This document shows positions 9,460-18,082 of a stretch of 64,000 nt of DNA, in pieces (position 1 is the stretch's first letter; every line of letters starts with the position of its first letter). The position numbers and the translations under genes are program-made. Location: positions 744,001 to 808,000 of the forward strand of contig NZ_CP168034.1 in assembly GCF_041530365.1 (NCBI RefSeq). Direction: 5' to 3'. Under the pieces are notes generated by a model that saw nothing but the letters and a program-made list of their open reading frames with translations, made no database searches and was not told the DNA's origin. This stretch comes from Capnocytophaga sp. ARDL2 (GTDB lineage: Bacteria; Bacteroidota; Bacteroidia; Flavobacteriales; Flavobacteriaceae).

Positions 9460-9635
9460 TTATTCGTTTTTTTGAATGTTGAAAGACAATTGATTCTTTC
9501 TTTAAAAAGTTTCGCAATTTACGACTTTTTACTTGATGTGTTTCTTTAATTGTTTACCATCGCTTTTTTAACAGATTTTAGGAATTGAAAAAAAAATCAG
9601 TGCAAAAAAGTCCTAGAGTTGCAATGCCCCCAAAC

Positions 9636-9725
9636 AGATTTACAGCAGGCTTTCACAAGATAAGAATACTTTAGGGTTGGGAAATTTTGCGTTTTTCTAA
9701 CTCCCTTAAAACCATTTTTTCTCTG
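9636..9725. repeat. intergenic repeat flanking the Dpn block, copy A
   Basis: The segment containing AGCAGGCTTTCACAAGATAA, GGGTTGGG and a CTAAC tail recurs in the same orientation at 12053-12142 with about 75-80% identity. The two copies bracket the Dpn genes. The rest of the 295-bp gap between the methyltransferase and the methylase fragment holds no gene that I can see and no trace of a dpnB nuclease. Confidence 0.7.
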
Positions 9726-9748
9726 AAAAACAAAAAAAAATCAGTGAG

Positions 9749-10387
9749 TTACAGAGAAGACAGATTAAGTTTTTGAATGTACCTTTGTGTGATAATAGGA
9801 TTATTGAGTTCTATTTTTCTGTTTTTACTGATTTGTAGATATTCTATTTCTTTCTCGATGCCTACGAATTTTCGGTTTAATAAATTGGCAGCAATGCCTG
9901 TGGTAGAACTTCCCGTAAAAGGGTCAAGAATCCACGCATCAGGGTGGGTAGACGCTAAAATCAATCGCGTTAAAACTGATAGGGGCTTTTGCGTAGGGTG
10001 TTTGCCACACGATTTTTCCCAAGGGGCAATGGCAGGGAGTTTCCAAACATCTTTCATCTGTTTGTTGCCGTTGAGTTGTTTCATCAGTTCGTAATTGAAA
10101 TAATGTGGAATTTTTTCGTGTTTTCTCGCCCAAATGATTTGCTCTGTAGAATGGGTAAAGTAGCGACACGAAAAGTTGGGTGGCGGATTGGTTTTTTCCC
10201 AAGTAATGATATTGAGGATTTTAAAGCCCAATTCGGTAAGGATTTGCCCCACCGAAAAAATATTGTGCATTGTTCCGCTAATCCAAATGGTGGCATCATC
10301 TTTCATTTTATCACGAACGAGCGAAAGCCATTGGCGATTAAAATTGTTGATAAATTGAAAGCCTTGTGATTTGTCCCAACGAGAATT
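9749..10387 (-). pseudogene. 3' fragment of a DpnA-like N6-adenine methyltransferase (catalytic DPPY part missing)
   Basis: Read from just after the dpnD-like stop, the frame gives SRWDKSQGFQF...NNFNRQWL, then IWISGTMHNIFSVG, ITWEKTNPPPNF, KHPTQKPLSVLTRLI and the AdoMet motif I at the end, LDPFTGSSTTGIAA. This is the order of a beta-class methylase such as DpnA, whose catalytic DPPY motif comes first. That N-terminal part is absent: the match starts directly behind the stop codon of the preceding gene, with no start codon of its own until an internal ATG at 10306. The protein would be inactive. It marks the downstream border of the DpnI cassette. Confidence 0.85.
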
Positions 10388-10558
10388 TTAATCTTTACAA
10401 ACTTCTATTTCTTTTGAAACAAAGTCATCGGAATCCAAAACGATTTTCTCTTTTTTATAAAGTTTCTCAATTTTTTGTACTGCCTCTTGTTCGTCTTTTG
10501 CCTCAATCGAAACAATTCTTGATAAGGTTTCTTTTACTTCTATTTTATAGGTTTTCAT
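10388..10558 (-). CDS. DpnD/PcfM-family small protein
   Basis: A 56-residue protein starting MKTYKIEVKETLSRIVSIEA, with KDEQEAVQKIEKLYKKEKIVLDS-type charged helices and a C-terminal IEVCKD. It matches the DpnD/PcfM family, the small second gene of the pneumococcal DpnI cassette, of unknown biochemical role. Its ATG overlaps the end of the DpnI-like gene by 14 bp, so translation is probably coupled. Its TAA is the junction to the methylase fragment that follows. Presence of dpnC and dpnD together in the original order supports transfer of a complete DpnI cassette. Confidence 0.85.
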   Translation of the reverse strand: MKTYKIEVKETLSRIVSIEAKDEQEAVQKIEKLYKKEKIVLDSDDFVSKEIEVCKD

Positions 10559-11324
10559 AATTTATTTTTTTGTATTTTCCTCTTCCTGTAAATTCTATAA
10601 TTCCTTTGTCTCTTAAAATTTGTAATTGCTGACGAATTTTATCTTTAATAAAATGATTATTAGGATATTTTAGTTGTAATTTTTCTTCAAATTGATAAAC
10701 TTCTTCAAGTGTAAAATTATCTTTTTTTATTGAATCTACACAAGTCATAATATCTAAAATCCAACCTTTTGAAGCCTTACTTTGTTGGCGTAGAAAAAGG
10801 GTTTTATTGAATGAATCTTTTACAATTTTTTGATTGATTACTTGTGAATTTTTTACCAAAAATACTTTTCCAGCGTCTGAAACTTTTGAAATATCAATAT
10901 TACAACCGACCCAACCCGCACGCCTTGCAGTGTCTTTTAAAGGCGGTCTTTTAATGATGATTTCTGATGTGAAAAATTGCTTTGGAATGATTAAAAAATC
11001 GTTTACTTTCCAGTCTTTTGTATATGTTAAAAAGAAAAAATTCGGATTATTTTCTGAATTAATGCGTTCAATCATAACAGAATATGCTCCATCAGTGATG
11101 CTATTCGTGAGTTTTCCCCTTTTGCTTTTTAGTTCAAATTCTTCGTTACATTTCTTGCAATAGAAATCCGCTACTGGACGATTGTTTTCAAACTCCATCA
11201 AAGGATTTTCTCCACAATTTGGACAATATGAATTGTGTAAAACCCAATTTTCTGTTAATACTCTTGCAATTTGGGAATTACTCGTATAGCCTTGAATTAA
11301 ATTGGTATCGAATGATAAATTCAT
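10545..11324 (-). CDS. dpnC: DpnI-like type IIM restriction endonuclease (cuts methylated GATC)
   Basis: This 259-residue protein resembles R.DpnI along its length: TSNSQIARVLTENWV, a zinc-ribbon with CPNCG and CKKC, the catalytic PVADFYC...EEFELKSKRG (D, E and K of the PD-(D/E)xK site present), NPNFFFLTYTKDW, ARRAGWVGCNID, and a C-terminal winged helix with KIRQQLQILRDKGIIEFTGRG. DpnI cleaves GATC only when the adenine is methylated; both domains read the methyl group. It starts in an ATGA overlap with the truncated Dam-like gene, so it is coupled to it. It should be active, and harmless to the host only if host GATC sites are unmethylated, which fits the loss of both flanking adenine methylases. 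Confidence 0.93.
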   Translation of the reverse strand: MNLSFDTNLIQGYTSNSQIARVLTENWVLHNSYCPNCGENPLMEFENNRPVADFYCKKCNEEFELKSKRGKLTNSITDGAYSVMIERINSENNPNFFFLTYTKDWKVNDFLIIPKQFFTSEIIIKRPPLKDTARRAGWVGCNIDISKVSDAGKVFLVKNSQVINQKIVKDSFNKTLFLRQQSKASKGWILDIMTCVDSIKKDNFTLEEVYQFEEKLQLKYPNNHFIKDKIRQQLQILRDKGIIEFTGRGKYKKINYENL

Positions 11325-11914
11325 TTGTTTAAGTTACTTTTGTATGTTTGCTCAAAATCGCCACATAAAATTTCTACTTTCTGCAACGCCTCACTGACCG
11401 CCAAAAGATTTTCTGTATCGCAAATGGTGGGATTTTTGTAGCTTCCCATCGGTACATTAAATTCATTTTTACGATTTACACGATACAAGCCATTGAAACA
11501 AGTTCGGTTTAAGAAAATAAACAACGCCGACTGACTGGTTTTTTCTTCCTTTCGAGTATTGTACAAAGCTCTTTTGTCGTAATAATATTGTTTTTTCTTT
11601 TCGTCGTTTCCGTCTAAATCGTGGTACTCATTTTGCAAAATTTCGAGAGTAGAAATCAATTCGTTAGGATTCGAAGCTATTGTTTTGTAGGTATTGATAA
11701 GGTCTTGGTTAATATCATTAATCACCGCCTTTTTCAAATTCGGAAAATTGTTCAACATCCAAAACAAAACCGCTCCGCTCCCTACAAAAGGTTCGATATA
11801 GGTAAAATTACCTTGCACAAGTTTTGAAGGTAAATTTCTTTCTATTTCCGAAATCAGTTGCGTTTTGCCTCCTGCCCATTTTAGAAAGGGCTTGGCTGTT
11901 TTGGTATTTTGCAT
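11321..11914 (-). pseudogene. 5' fragment of a Dam/DpnM-type adenine methyltransferase lacking its catalytic motif
   Basis: The 197-residue open frame has the Dam N-terminus PFLKWAGGKTQL, motif I YIEPFVGSGAVLFWML, NDINQDLINTYK and the recognition segment NRTCFNGLYRVNRKNEFNVP, then VEILCGDFEQ. It stops where Dam enzymes continue into the catalytic DPPY motif and about 80 further residues. The natural family length is 270-285. Its stop overlaps the DpnI start codon. The fragment could bind AdoMet or GATC weakly but cannot methylate. It is the upstream border of the DpnI cassette. Confidence 0.88.
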
Positions 11915-12002
11915 AGTGTCTCTCTATTGTGTGGGCAAAAATAGAACTTTTTGATAAATTTTAGGTTCATTCGCTTTTTAAAATAAAAGAATTGAAAGAT
12001 AT

Positions 12003-12053
12003 TCTTCCCTCCTTGGAAAAGCCCCCTCTACTTGGGAGAGGGTTGGAGAGAGG
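12003..12053. repeat. palindromic GC-rich repeat, intergenic member of the family also found inside leuS and mod
   Basis: The motif CCCTCTACTTGGGAGAGGG followed by TTGGAGAGAGG matches the layout of the arms inside leuS (47908-47940) and mod (61108-61141): CCCTCTC, short loop, GAGAGGG, then a G-rich tail ending GAGAGG. Confidence 0.65.
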
Positions 12054-12142
12054 ATTTGCAGGAGGCTTTTGCAAGATAAAAATACTCTGGGGTTGGGAGA
12101 AATTTCACATTTTTTCTAACTACTTAAAAATTAACCTGTTTT
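12053..12142. repeat. intergenic repeat flanking the Dpn block, copy B
   Basis: The partner of 9636-9725 in direct orientation. The shared core includes AGGCTTT, CAAGATAA, AATACT, GGGTTGGG and TTTTCTAAC. Confidence 0.7.
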
Positions 12143-12257
12143 TTTTCTTCAAAAGAAAATGAATCTTTTGCTTGTTTGCAAAATTTTTTCAGAATAAATA
12201 TTTTTGCCATTGCTCAACAAACTTGAAAAGTAGATAATGAAAGACAAAAACACAACC

Positions 12258-12333
12258 ATCAAACCCTGCTTTTTCAAATCCAAGGTCCAATCCTCCAGCT
12301 CCTGCAAAAAATGATACTATATTCATTGTAATA
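12258..12333 (-). repeat. orphan 5' fragment of the cytosine methyltransferase gene (direct repeat, member B)
   Basis: This is a 76-bp copy of the methyltransferase start (74 of 76 identical to 9383-9459), with ATG but no continuation. Together with copy A it brackets the whole Dpn block of about 2.9 kb in direct orientation. Both mismatches are synonymous. Confidence 0.9.
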
Positions 12334-12384
12334 TTTTTTGATTGAATCAGCACCTCGCAATAAAGCAAGGTGATGGTTTAAATT

Positions 12385-13767
12385 CTACAATTTCTCAAAA
12401 AACTCTTGCAACATTCTCACACCAGTACCCGTTCCACCCTGTCCTTTGTAGTTTTCTGGAGATTCGGTAAAGGCAGGTCCTGCTATGTCGATATGTACAA
12501 ACGGAGCTTTGGCAAAATGCTCTAAAAATTTACCAGCGGTAATCGTTCCAGCATAGCGACCGCCAATGTTTTTCATATCCGCCACTGTCGATTTTAGCAA
12601 TTCTTTGTAATCGTCCCACAGGGGCAATTGTATCATACGCTCGTGAACTTTGGCTCCTGCATCAATGAGTTGCTTGTTTATCGATTCGTTGGCATTACTC
12701 ATCATACAAGCCGTACGCGTTCCGCCTACGACTAAAGCCGCTCCAGTCAAAGTCGCTGCGTTGATAATCAATTTTGGATTGTAGCGAGTAGCATAGCTAA
12801 TCGCATCTGCCAAAATCATACGACCTTCGGCATCGGTATTTAATACTTCGATAGTGGTTCCGTCCATCATCGTTATCACATCGCCAGGGGTATAAGCCTC
12901 ACCACCAGGACGATTGTCCGTTGCAGGAATTAATCCGATAATGTGTACATCCAATTTATTCAACGCCGCAGCATACATTGCACCAGCCATCATAGCCGCA
13001 CCTCCCATATCCGATTTCATCAAATCCATAGAACCTGCGGTTGGTTTCAACGAAAGTCCACCTGTGTCGTAAACCACACCTTTTCCTACCAATACAATTG
13101 GTTTTTCGTTTTTAGGTTTGGCTGGTTTGTATTCCAAAATTGTGAAAGTTGGCGGTGTAACCGATCCTTTGTTTACTGCCAATAATCCCCCCATTTTTAG
13201 TTCTTCGATTTCAGATTTTCCAAGAACTTTTACACTAAACTGAGCCTCAGCACCCAATTCTTCGATTTCTTTAGCCAATTGCGGAGCTGTTAAATACGAA
13301 ACAGGTTCGTTTACCATATTTCTTGCCCAAAAAACCGCTTTGATGATATTGTTTAATTTGTTGATTTGCTCCTCACTAACATCTCCTACAATGCCAACTG
13401 TTTCCAAGGCATATTTTTTTTCATCTGCATCGGAAAAATATTTCAAAAATTGATAGTTTGACAAACACAAACCTTCAGCTATAGCTAAAACTTTTTCACC
13501 ATTTCCAATGATTGAAATTTTCTTTACTTTCTTGTCGATTTTCGTGCGAATGTTGTGTCCTACCAAACGCATTTTTTCCAAACAATCCTGTTCTTTTATA
13601 AAAAAGTAGTAATCATTTCCAATTTTTACAAAATCTTCTTTGTCCTCCGAAGATTGAAATTGAGTGAAAGAATCTTTCAAAAAATCAGGTAAATCAATAG
13701 TAGTTGGTTCGTTTTGAAGTAAATATACTTTTACGCTTCCTTGAGCTTGTTGAAATTTATGTATCAT
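12385..13767 (-). CDS. pepA: leucyl aminopeptidase, M17 family
   Basis: A 460-residue protein with the M17 signature NTDAEGRMILADA, the metal and active-site segment VGKGVVYDTGGLSLKPTAGSMDLMKSDMGG, and the ASATLTGA-equivalent NAATLTGAALVV. It releases N-terminal residues, preferably Leu, from peptides in the cytosol, using two metal ions. The N-terminal domain is divergent, as usual. It is a stand-alone gene whose 3' end faces the mobile RM region. Confidence 0.95.
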   Translation of the reverse strand: MIHKFQQAQGSVKVYLLQNEPTTIDLPDFLKDSFTQFQSSEDKEDFVKIGNDYYFFIKEQDCLEKMRLVGHNIRTKIDKKVKKISIIGNGEKVLAIAEGLCLSNYQFLKYFSDADEKKYALETVGIVGDVSEEQINKLNNIIKAVFWARNMVNEPVSYLTAPQLAKEIEELGAEAQFSVKVLGKSEIEELKMGGLLAVNKGSVTPPTFTILEYKPAKPKNEKPIVLVGKGVVYDTGGLSLKPTAGSMDLMKSDMGGAAMMAGAMYAAALNKLDVHIIGLIPATDNRPGGEAYTPGDVITMMDGTTIEVLNTDAEGRMILADAISYATRYNPKLIINAATLTGAALVVGGTRTACMMSNANESINKQLIDAGAKVHERMIQLPLWDDYKELLKSTVADMKNIGGRYAGTITAGKFLEHFAKAPFVHIDIAGPAFTESPENYKGQGGTGTGVRMLQEFFEKL

Positions 13768-13864
13768 GATAATTTTTTAATCAATAAAGTTAAAGCTACA
13801 AAAATAGTGAAAAATTAAAGTTGGAAATAAAGCGAAAAATAAAAAAGCTGTTTTTTTGTTGAAA

Positions 13865-13896
13865 TTGAGTTGTTTAAAATATTTTTATTACCTTTG
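13865..13896 (+). promoter_or_regulatory. rpsA promoter
   Basis: TTG at 13865-13867 and TACCTTTG at 13889-13896, separated by 21 bp, match the Bacteroidota -33/-7 consensus. They predict a leader of about 115 nt before the rpsA start. Confidence 0.75.
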
Positions 13897-14015
13897 CATA
13901 CTTTTTCTGGAGAATAAGGATTGAGAAAAGGTAGAACTATTCATTAAAATTAACAACTTCTATTTTCATTCTTCATTACAATCCTGCTGAAAATAGAATA
14001 CAAATTAAATCAGAC

Positions 14016-15776
14016 ATGTCTGAACAAAACACAAACTCACAAGAGTTTTTAGATTCTTTCAACTGGGAGAATTACGAAAACGGAATTGAGGCAATCGATG
14101 TTCAAAATCTTAAAGAATTTGAAGATTTAGTAGAAAAAACTTTCATCTCTACAGACGAAGAAGAAGTTGTAGAAGGTGTAGTTGTAAGAATCACTGAAAG
14201 AGATGCAATCGTTGACATCAACGCAAAATCTGAAGGTGTAATTTCTTTGAACGAATTCCGTTACAATCCAAACTTGAAAGTCGGAGACAAAGTAGAAGTT
14301 CTTATCGATGTAAGAGAAGACAGAAACGGACAATTGGTACTTTCTCACAGAAAAGCTCGTACAATCAAAGCTTGGGATAGAGTATTGGCTGCTCACGAAT
14401 CTGGAGAAATCGTAAACGGATTTGTAAAATGTAGAACGAAAGGTGGTATGATCGTAGATGTATTCGGAATCGAAGCATTCTTACCAGGTTCTCAAATTGA
14501 TGTAAAACCTATCCGTGATTACGACCAATTTGTAAACAAAACTATGGAGTTCAAAGTTGTAAAAATCAACCACGAATTCAAGAATGTTGTAGTTTCTCAC
14601 AAAGCATTGATCGAAGCTGATATCGAAGAGCAAAAACGCGAAATTATCGGTCAATTGGAAAAAGGTCAAGTATTGGAAGGTGTGGTTAAAAACATTACTT
14701 CCTATGGTGTATTCATCGACTTAGGAGGTGTTGACGGATTGATTCACATCACTGACTTGTCTTGGTCTCGTATCAACCACCCATCAGAAGTATTGGAATT
14801 AGACCAAAAATTGAATGTTGTAATCCTTGATTTCGATGACGAGAAAACTCGTATCCAATTAGGATTGAAACAATTGAACGCTCATCCTTGGGACGCTTTA
14901 GATGCTAACTTGAATGTTGGTGATAAAGTAAAAGGTAAAGTAGTAGTTTTGGCTGATTACGGTGCCTTCATCGAAGTAGCAGAAGGTGTAGAAGGATTGA
15001 TCCATGTATCTGAAATGTCATGGTCAACTCACTTGCGTTCAGCTCAAGATTTCGTAAAAGTAGGTGATGAGGTTGAAGCTGTAATCCTTACTATCGACAG
15101 AGATGAGCGTAAAATGTCTTTAGGTGTGAAACAATTGACAAACGATCCATGGGCTGATATCGCTGTAAAATACCCAGTGGGATCTAAACACACAGGTACA
15201 GTTCGTAATTTTACAAATTTCGGTATCTTTGTAGAATTGGAAGAAGGAATCGACGGATTGGTGTACATTTCTGATCTTTCTTGGACTAAGAAAATCAAAC
15301 ACCCATCTGAATTTGTAAATGTAGGAGACAAATTGGAGGTTGTAGTATTAGAATTGGATGTAGAAGCTCGTAAACTTTCTTTAGGACACAAACAAACTAC
15401 AGATAATCCTTGGGATGCACATGAGGCTGTTTACGGTGTAGGTTCTGTACACAATGGAACTATCGCTGACTTGAACGACAAAGGTGCAACTGTAAACTTT
15501 GAAGAAGATGTAGTAGCTTTCATTCCAACTCGTCACTTGGAAAAAGAAGACGGTAAAAAGTTGAAAAAAGGTGATGCTGCAGATTTCAAAGTAATTGAGT
15601 TTAATAAAGAATTCAAAAGAGTAGTAGCATCTCACACAGCTACTTTCCGTGAGGAAGAAGAAAAAGTTGTAAAAGCTGCTGAAGAGAAAGCTGCAACTAC
15701 TGCAACTGAAAAGACTACATTAGGAGATATCGACGCTTTGGCTGAATTGAAAGCTAAAATGGAAGGTAAAAACTAA
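14016..15776 (+). CDS. rpsA: 30S ribosomal protein S1
   Basis: This 586-residue protein has six consecutive S1 (OB-fold) repeats, starting near residues 53, 137, 222, 307, 392 and 478. Repeats 3-5 are the most canonical (GVFIDLGGVDGLIHITDLSW, GAFIEV, GIFVEL). An acidic N-terminal tail precedes them and a charged Ala/Glu/Lys tail ends the protein. S1 recruits mRNA to the 30S subunit, which matters particularly in this phylum where Shine-Dalgarno sites are rare. Codon use is strongly biased, as expected for a highly expressed gene. Confidence 0.97.
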   Translation: MSEQNTNSQEFLDSFNWENYENGIEAIDVQNLKEFEDLVEKTFISTDEEEVVEGVVVRITERDAIVDINAKSEGVISLNEFRYNPNLKVGDKVEVLIDVREDRNGQLVLSHRKARTIKAWDRVLAAHESGEIVNGFVKCRTKGGMIVDVFGIEAFLPGSQIDVKPIRDYDQFVNKTMEFKVVKINHEFKNVVVSHKALIEADIEEQKREIIGQLEKGQVLEGVVKNITSYGVFIDLGGVDGLIHITDLSWSRINHPSEVLELDQKLNVVILDFDDEKTRIQLGLKQLNAHPWDALDANLNVGDKVKGKVVVLADYGAFIEVAEGVEGLIHVSEMSWSTHLRSAQDFVKVGDEVEAVILTIDRDERKMSLGVKQLTNDPWADIAVKYPVGSKHTGTVRNFTNFGIFVELEEGIDGLVYISDLSWTKKIKHPSEFVNVGDKLEVVVLELDVEARKLSLGHKQTTDNPWDAHEAVYGVGSVHNGTIADLNDKGATVNFEEDVVAFIPTRHLEKEDGKKLKKGDAADFKVIEFNKEFKRVVASHTATFREEEEKVVKAAEEKAATTATEKTTLGDIDALAELKAKMEGKN

Positions 15777-15796
15777 TCAGTGAGTATAAGTTTTAA

Positions 15797-15834
15797 AACA
15801 AAGGCTGTTCCAATCGGACAGCCTTTGTTGTTTT
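15797..15834. terminator. terminator between rpsA and the converging secreted-protein cluster
   Basis: AACAAAGGCTGT pairs with ACAGCCTTTGTT around a 9-nt loop in the convergent gap. A and T tracts on both sides make it usable in both directions. Confidence 0.85.
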
Positions 15835-17314
15835 ATCCTTTATGTTGATTGAGCAATGCTGGGTTTGTATTTTGTGGATAGACAAAAAAGATTTTGTGAT
15901 CTTCTACTTCTCCAAAGTTTGCTGGAGCAGTTGGGCTTGTATATGTTTCGTTTTTACTAAAATAGCGTAACCTTGTATAAGTAGTTTTTGGCTTGACTGA
16001 TGACGGAATTGTCCATGAAAGTGTAACAAATCCGTTGTTAATGTCTTGATAGGTCAATTGTTTGGTTTGTCTTTCGCTTTCGTCAAAAACACCGTTTAGA
16101 TTAAAATCTATCCAGCCTGAGATATAATCGTTGATTTCACCGTTTTTGAATGGAATATTTACGATGATTTGATTGTTCCAGGCTCTGATTTGATTGTTTG
16201 AAATTCTGATGAAGTTTTCTGGCCAAGCATCTTCTTCTTTTATACCAGCACTTCCTGTGATATTATCCCCCATAGCATCATCTGAATCATAAGTAACGTT
16301 GTCATGGTCAGGTGGACTTGAACCTAAATATTTTCCGTCTGTCAATTCCAAACCACCTGGATTATATTCTTTTGTGTTGATATTTACTGACGTATTTGTA
16401 ACAGGAATTCCGTCGGATTTTATCTTTAAATTTTGAATCAAATGCATTGGGGATCCATATGATTGAGGAGCGTCTCCTAAATCAGATAAAGGGGTGAGTA
16501 CACCTACAGCTAAAGCGGTTTTTCCAGAACCTTTTAAATTTACTTTAAACGAGACGCTAAAGTCATTGGCTGCATAGGCATCTTTTGTAAATTCTAAAAT
16601 GGCAACTCCTCCTGTATTAGTGTTGTTTCCCTTCGAGAAAAATATTTGTTGCAAATTGTGAGTAATCATTTTTTTAGATATTAAATATTGATTAGAAGCT
16701 GTGTTTTTTCTAATATCGATAATATTCCAATTTCCAATAGCTTCTGCTTTTAAATGTTCGTTGGTAGGTGCTAATGATTCTGCATCTGCAAATGCTAAAC
16801 CTGTCAAACGAATGGGGTTATTGTTTAAAGTAGCTTTGGCTGAAAAGGTAACTTCAATTTCATATTTTTCTAATCTGTTTACTATTCCTGCTATTAATTT
16901 ATTATTTGCTCCAATTCCTCCAATGTTGTACAATTTGTCCATCGAGTCTCCAGTATATGTTCCAGGTTTGTAGCTTGCAATCAAATTGTTTTTTTGGGCA
17001 AGAGATAAATTAAAATTCGGTCTATTGATTTCGGTGATTTCAACTTCTATACACATATAGTTATTACCTTCTAAATGTAAAGAAGCTCTTGATTTGTCAC
17101 CAATTTTGATAGGTTGCCCATGATTCCCATAAGGAAATTGAGAAACATTTGCTAAAGTAGAACCCCATGTAAGCCAAACAATGTCCTTCTTATAAGGACT
17201 GTCACCTCCTGTTGCATACGATGCTGTTACTACTTGATTTGGAAAACAAGGTTGAGAGTAATTTTTTGTTGAAAAAAGTGAAATTAACAAGAGATATGAA
17301 AATAAATTTTTCAT
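15833..17314 (-). CDS. secreted GEVED-domain surface protein
   Basis: This 493-residue protein starts with a Sec signal peptide (FSYLLLISLFSTKNYSQP). The first part is an extracellular beta-rich region with MYNI-type and LGDAPQSYGSP motifs as in CshA/SdrD-like adhesins. The C-terminus has SGWIDFNLNGVFDESE and NFGEVEDHKIFF, the GEVED domain, which carries a calcium-loop-like DFNLNGVFDE. It has no C-terminal sorting domain that I recognise. It is the last gene of a four-gene minus-strand cluster, 12 bp from the preceding gene. An adhesive or structural surface role is inferred. Confidence 0.75.
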   Translation of the reverse strand: MKNLFSYLLLISLFSTKNYSQPCFPNQVVTASYATGGDSPYKKDIVWLTWGSTLANVSQFPYGNHGQPIKIGDKSRASLHLEGNNYMCIEVEITEINRPNFNLSLAQKNNLIASYKPGTYTGDSMDKLYNIGGIGANNKLIAGIVNRLEKYEIEVTFSAKATLNNNPIRLTGLAFADAESLAPTNEHLKAEAIGNWNIIDIRKNTASNQYLISKKMITHNLQQIFFSKGNNTNTGGVAILEFTKDAYAANDFSVSFKVNLKGSGKTALAVGVLTPLSDLGDAPQSYGSPMHLIQNLKIKSDGIPVTNTSVNINTKEYNPGGLELTDGKYLGSSPPDHDNVTYDSDDAMGDNITGSAGIKEEDAWPENFIRISNNQIRAWNNQIIVNIPFKNGEINDYISGWIDFNLNGVFDESERQTKQLTYQDINNGFVTLSWTIPSSVKPKTTYTRLRYFSKNETYTSPTAPANFGEVEDHKIFFVYPQNTNPALLNQHKG

Positions 17315-17325
17315 AATAATTAGCT

Positions 17326-18066
17326 TTAAGGTTTTACAGCAAAAACAATATTCATAAACGAAGCATTGGTTGCATCTGAGGTTGCAATTACTTTATATCT
17401 TAGTTTTCCATCGTTGGTTACACTTACATTGCTGTAAACAGTGTTGTCAAAATAAGTGATGTAATAATCCAATTCATTGGCTGGTAAAACAGGTAATGTG
17501 GTTGTTCTGTTTGGGTTTGCAACGCTATTTGAACCAGTGAGTTCGAATTGCTCTTTGTAAATTTTATATAAATCTACCGTAAAAGTAGCAGTAGAATTAT
17601 TGTAAGTAATTAGACTCGGATTTGTAATATGGTCAGGATGTAAAGGCAATACAACCGACGGCATATAGAAAAATTTTGGCATAGGTGTTTTCAGCGAATT
17701 TATCAAATCAGTCGAATTGATCAATCGAGTCCATTTTCCTGATGTCGTAGCTGTTGCTTTTTCCCAATAATAAAAACCTGGAGTAACGGTGGTATTTCCA
17801 GAGCCCGATGTTGTTGTGTTGTAAACAATCAGAGAGTTTGCTGTGTGAGTGGTATTATTTGGTATCCCTGAAATAGGTTGAAAAGTTGTAGTATTGATCA
17901 AAGCTACTCTTGGAAATAAAACCCCTTTTGAAGTTGAGGTCATATCTAAAACGGTAGCTTTGTTGGGTTTGTCGGTTCCAAAACCTTGTTGAGCATACGA
18001 ATAGTGAGCACTTAAAAAAAGAGCTCCTATCCATAATACTCTATTATTTATGAAAGATTTTTTCAT
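17326..18066 (-). CDS. secreted protein with the GFGTxxP...KGVLFPRV head motif
   Basis: A 246-residue protein with a signal peptide ending SYAQQ, followed by GFGTDKPNKATVLDMTSTSKG and LFPRVAL, then TVTPGFYYWEKATATTSGKW. The same N-terminal module begins the next two genes upstream, so the three are paralogues in this segment. The C-terminal half differs and looks like a beta-rich binding domain (LPANELDYYITYFDNTVYSNV). I do not recognise a named family. It probably sits on a surface fibre assembled by this cluster. Confidence 0.65.
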   Translation of the reverse strand: MKKSFINNRVLWIGALFLSAHYSYAQQGFGTDKPNKATVLDMTSTSKGVLFPRVALINTTTFQPISGIPNNTTHTANSLIVYNTTTSGSGNTTVTPGFYYWEKATATTSGKWTRLINSTDLINSLKTPMPKFFYMPSVVLPLHPDHITNPSLITYNNSTATFTVDLYKIYKEQFELTGSNSVANPNRTTTLPVLPANELDYYITYFDNTVYSNVSVTNDGKLRYKVIATSDATNASFMNIVFAVKP

Positions 18067-18082
18067 TGATAAAAATCATTTG

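Larger units (their letters stand above)
11915..12384. other. gene-free 470-bp gap with repeats, upstream of the Dpn block
   Basis: I see no coding region. The gap holds a palindromic GC-rich element (about 12003-12053, CCCTCTACTTGGGAGAGGG), the repeat copy B (12053-12142), and the methyltransferase 5' fragment (12258-12333). The pepA terminator region lies at its right end. Confidence 0.7.

Noticed and set aside
9453..9748. Possible dpnB nuclease remnant behind the DpnA fragment
   Set aside because: No coding-like segment is visible in any frame, only repeats and T-rich tracts.
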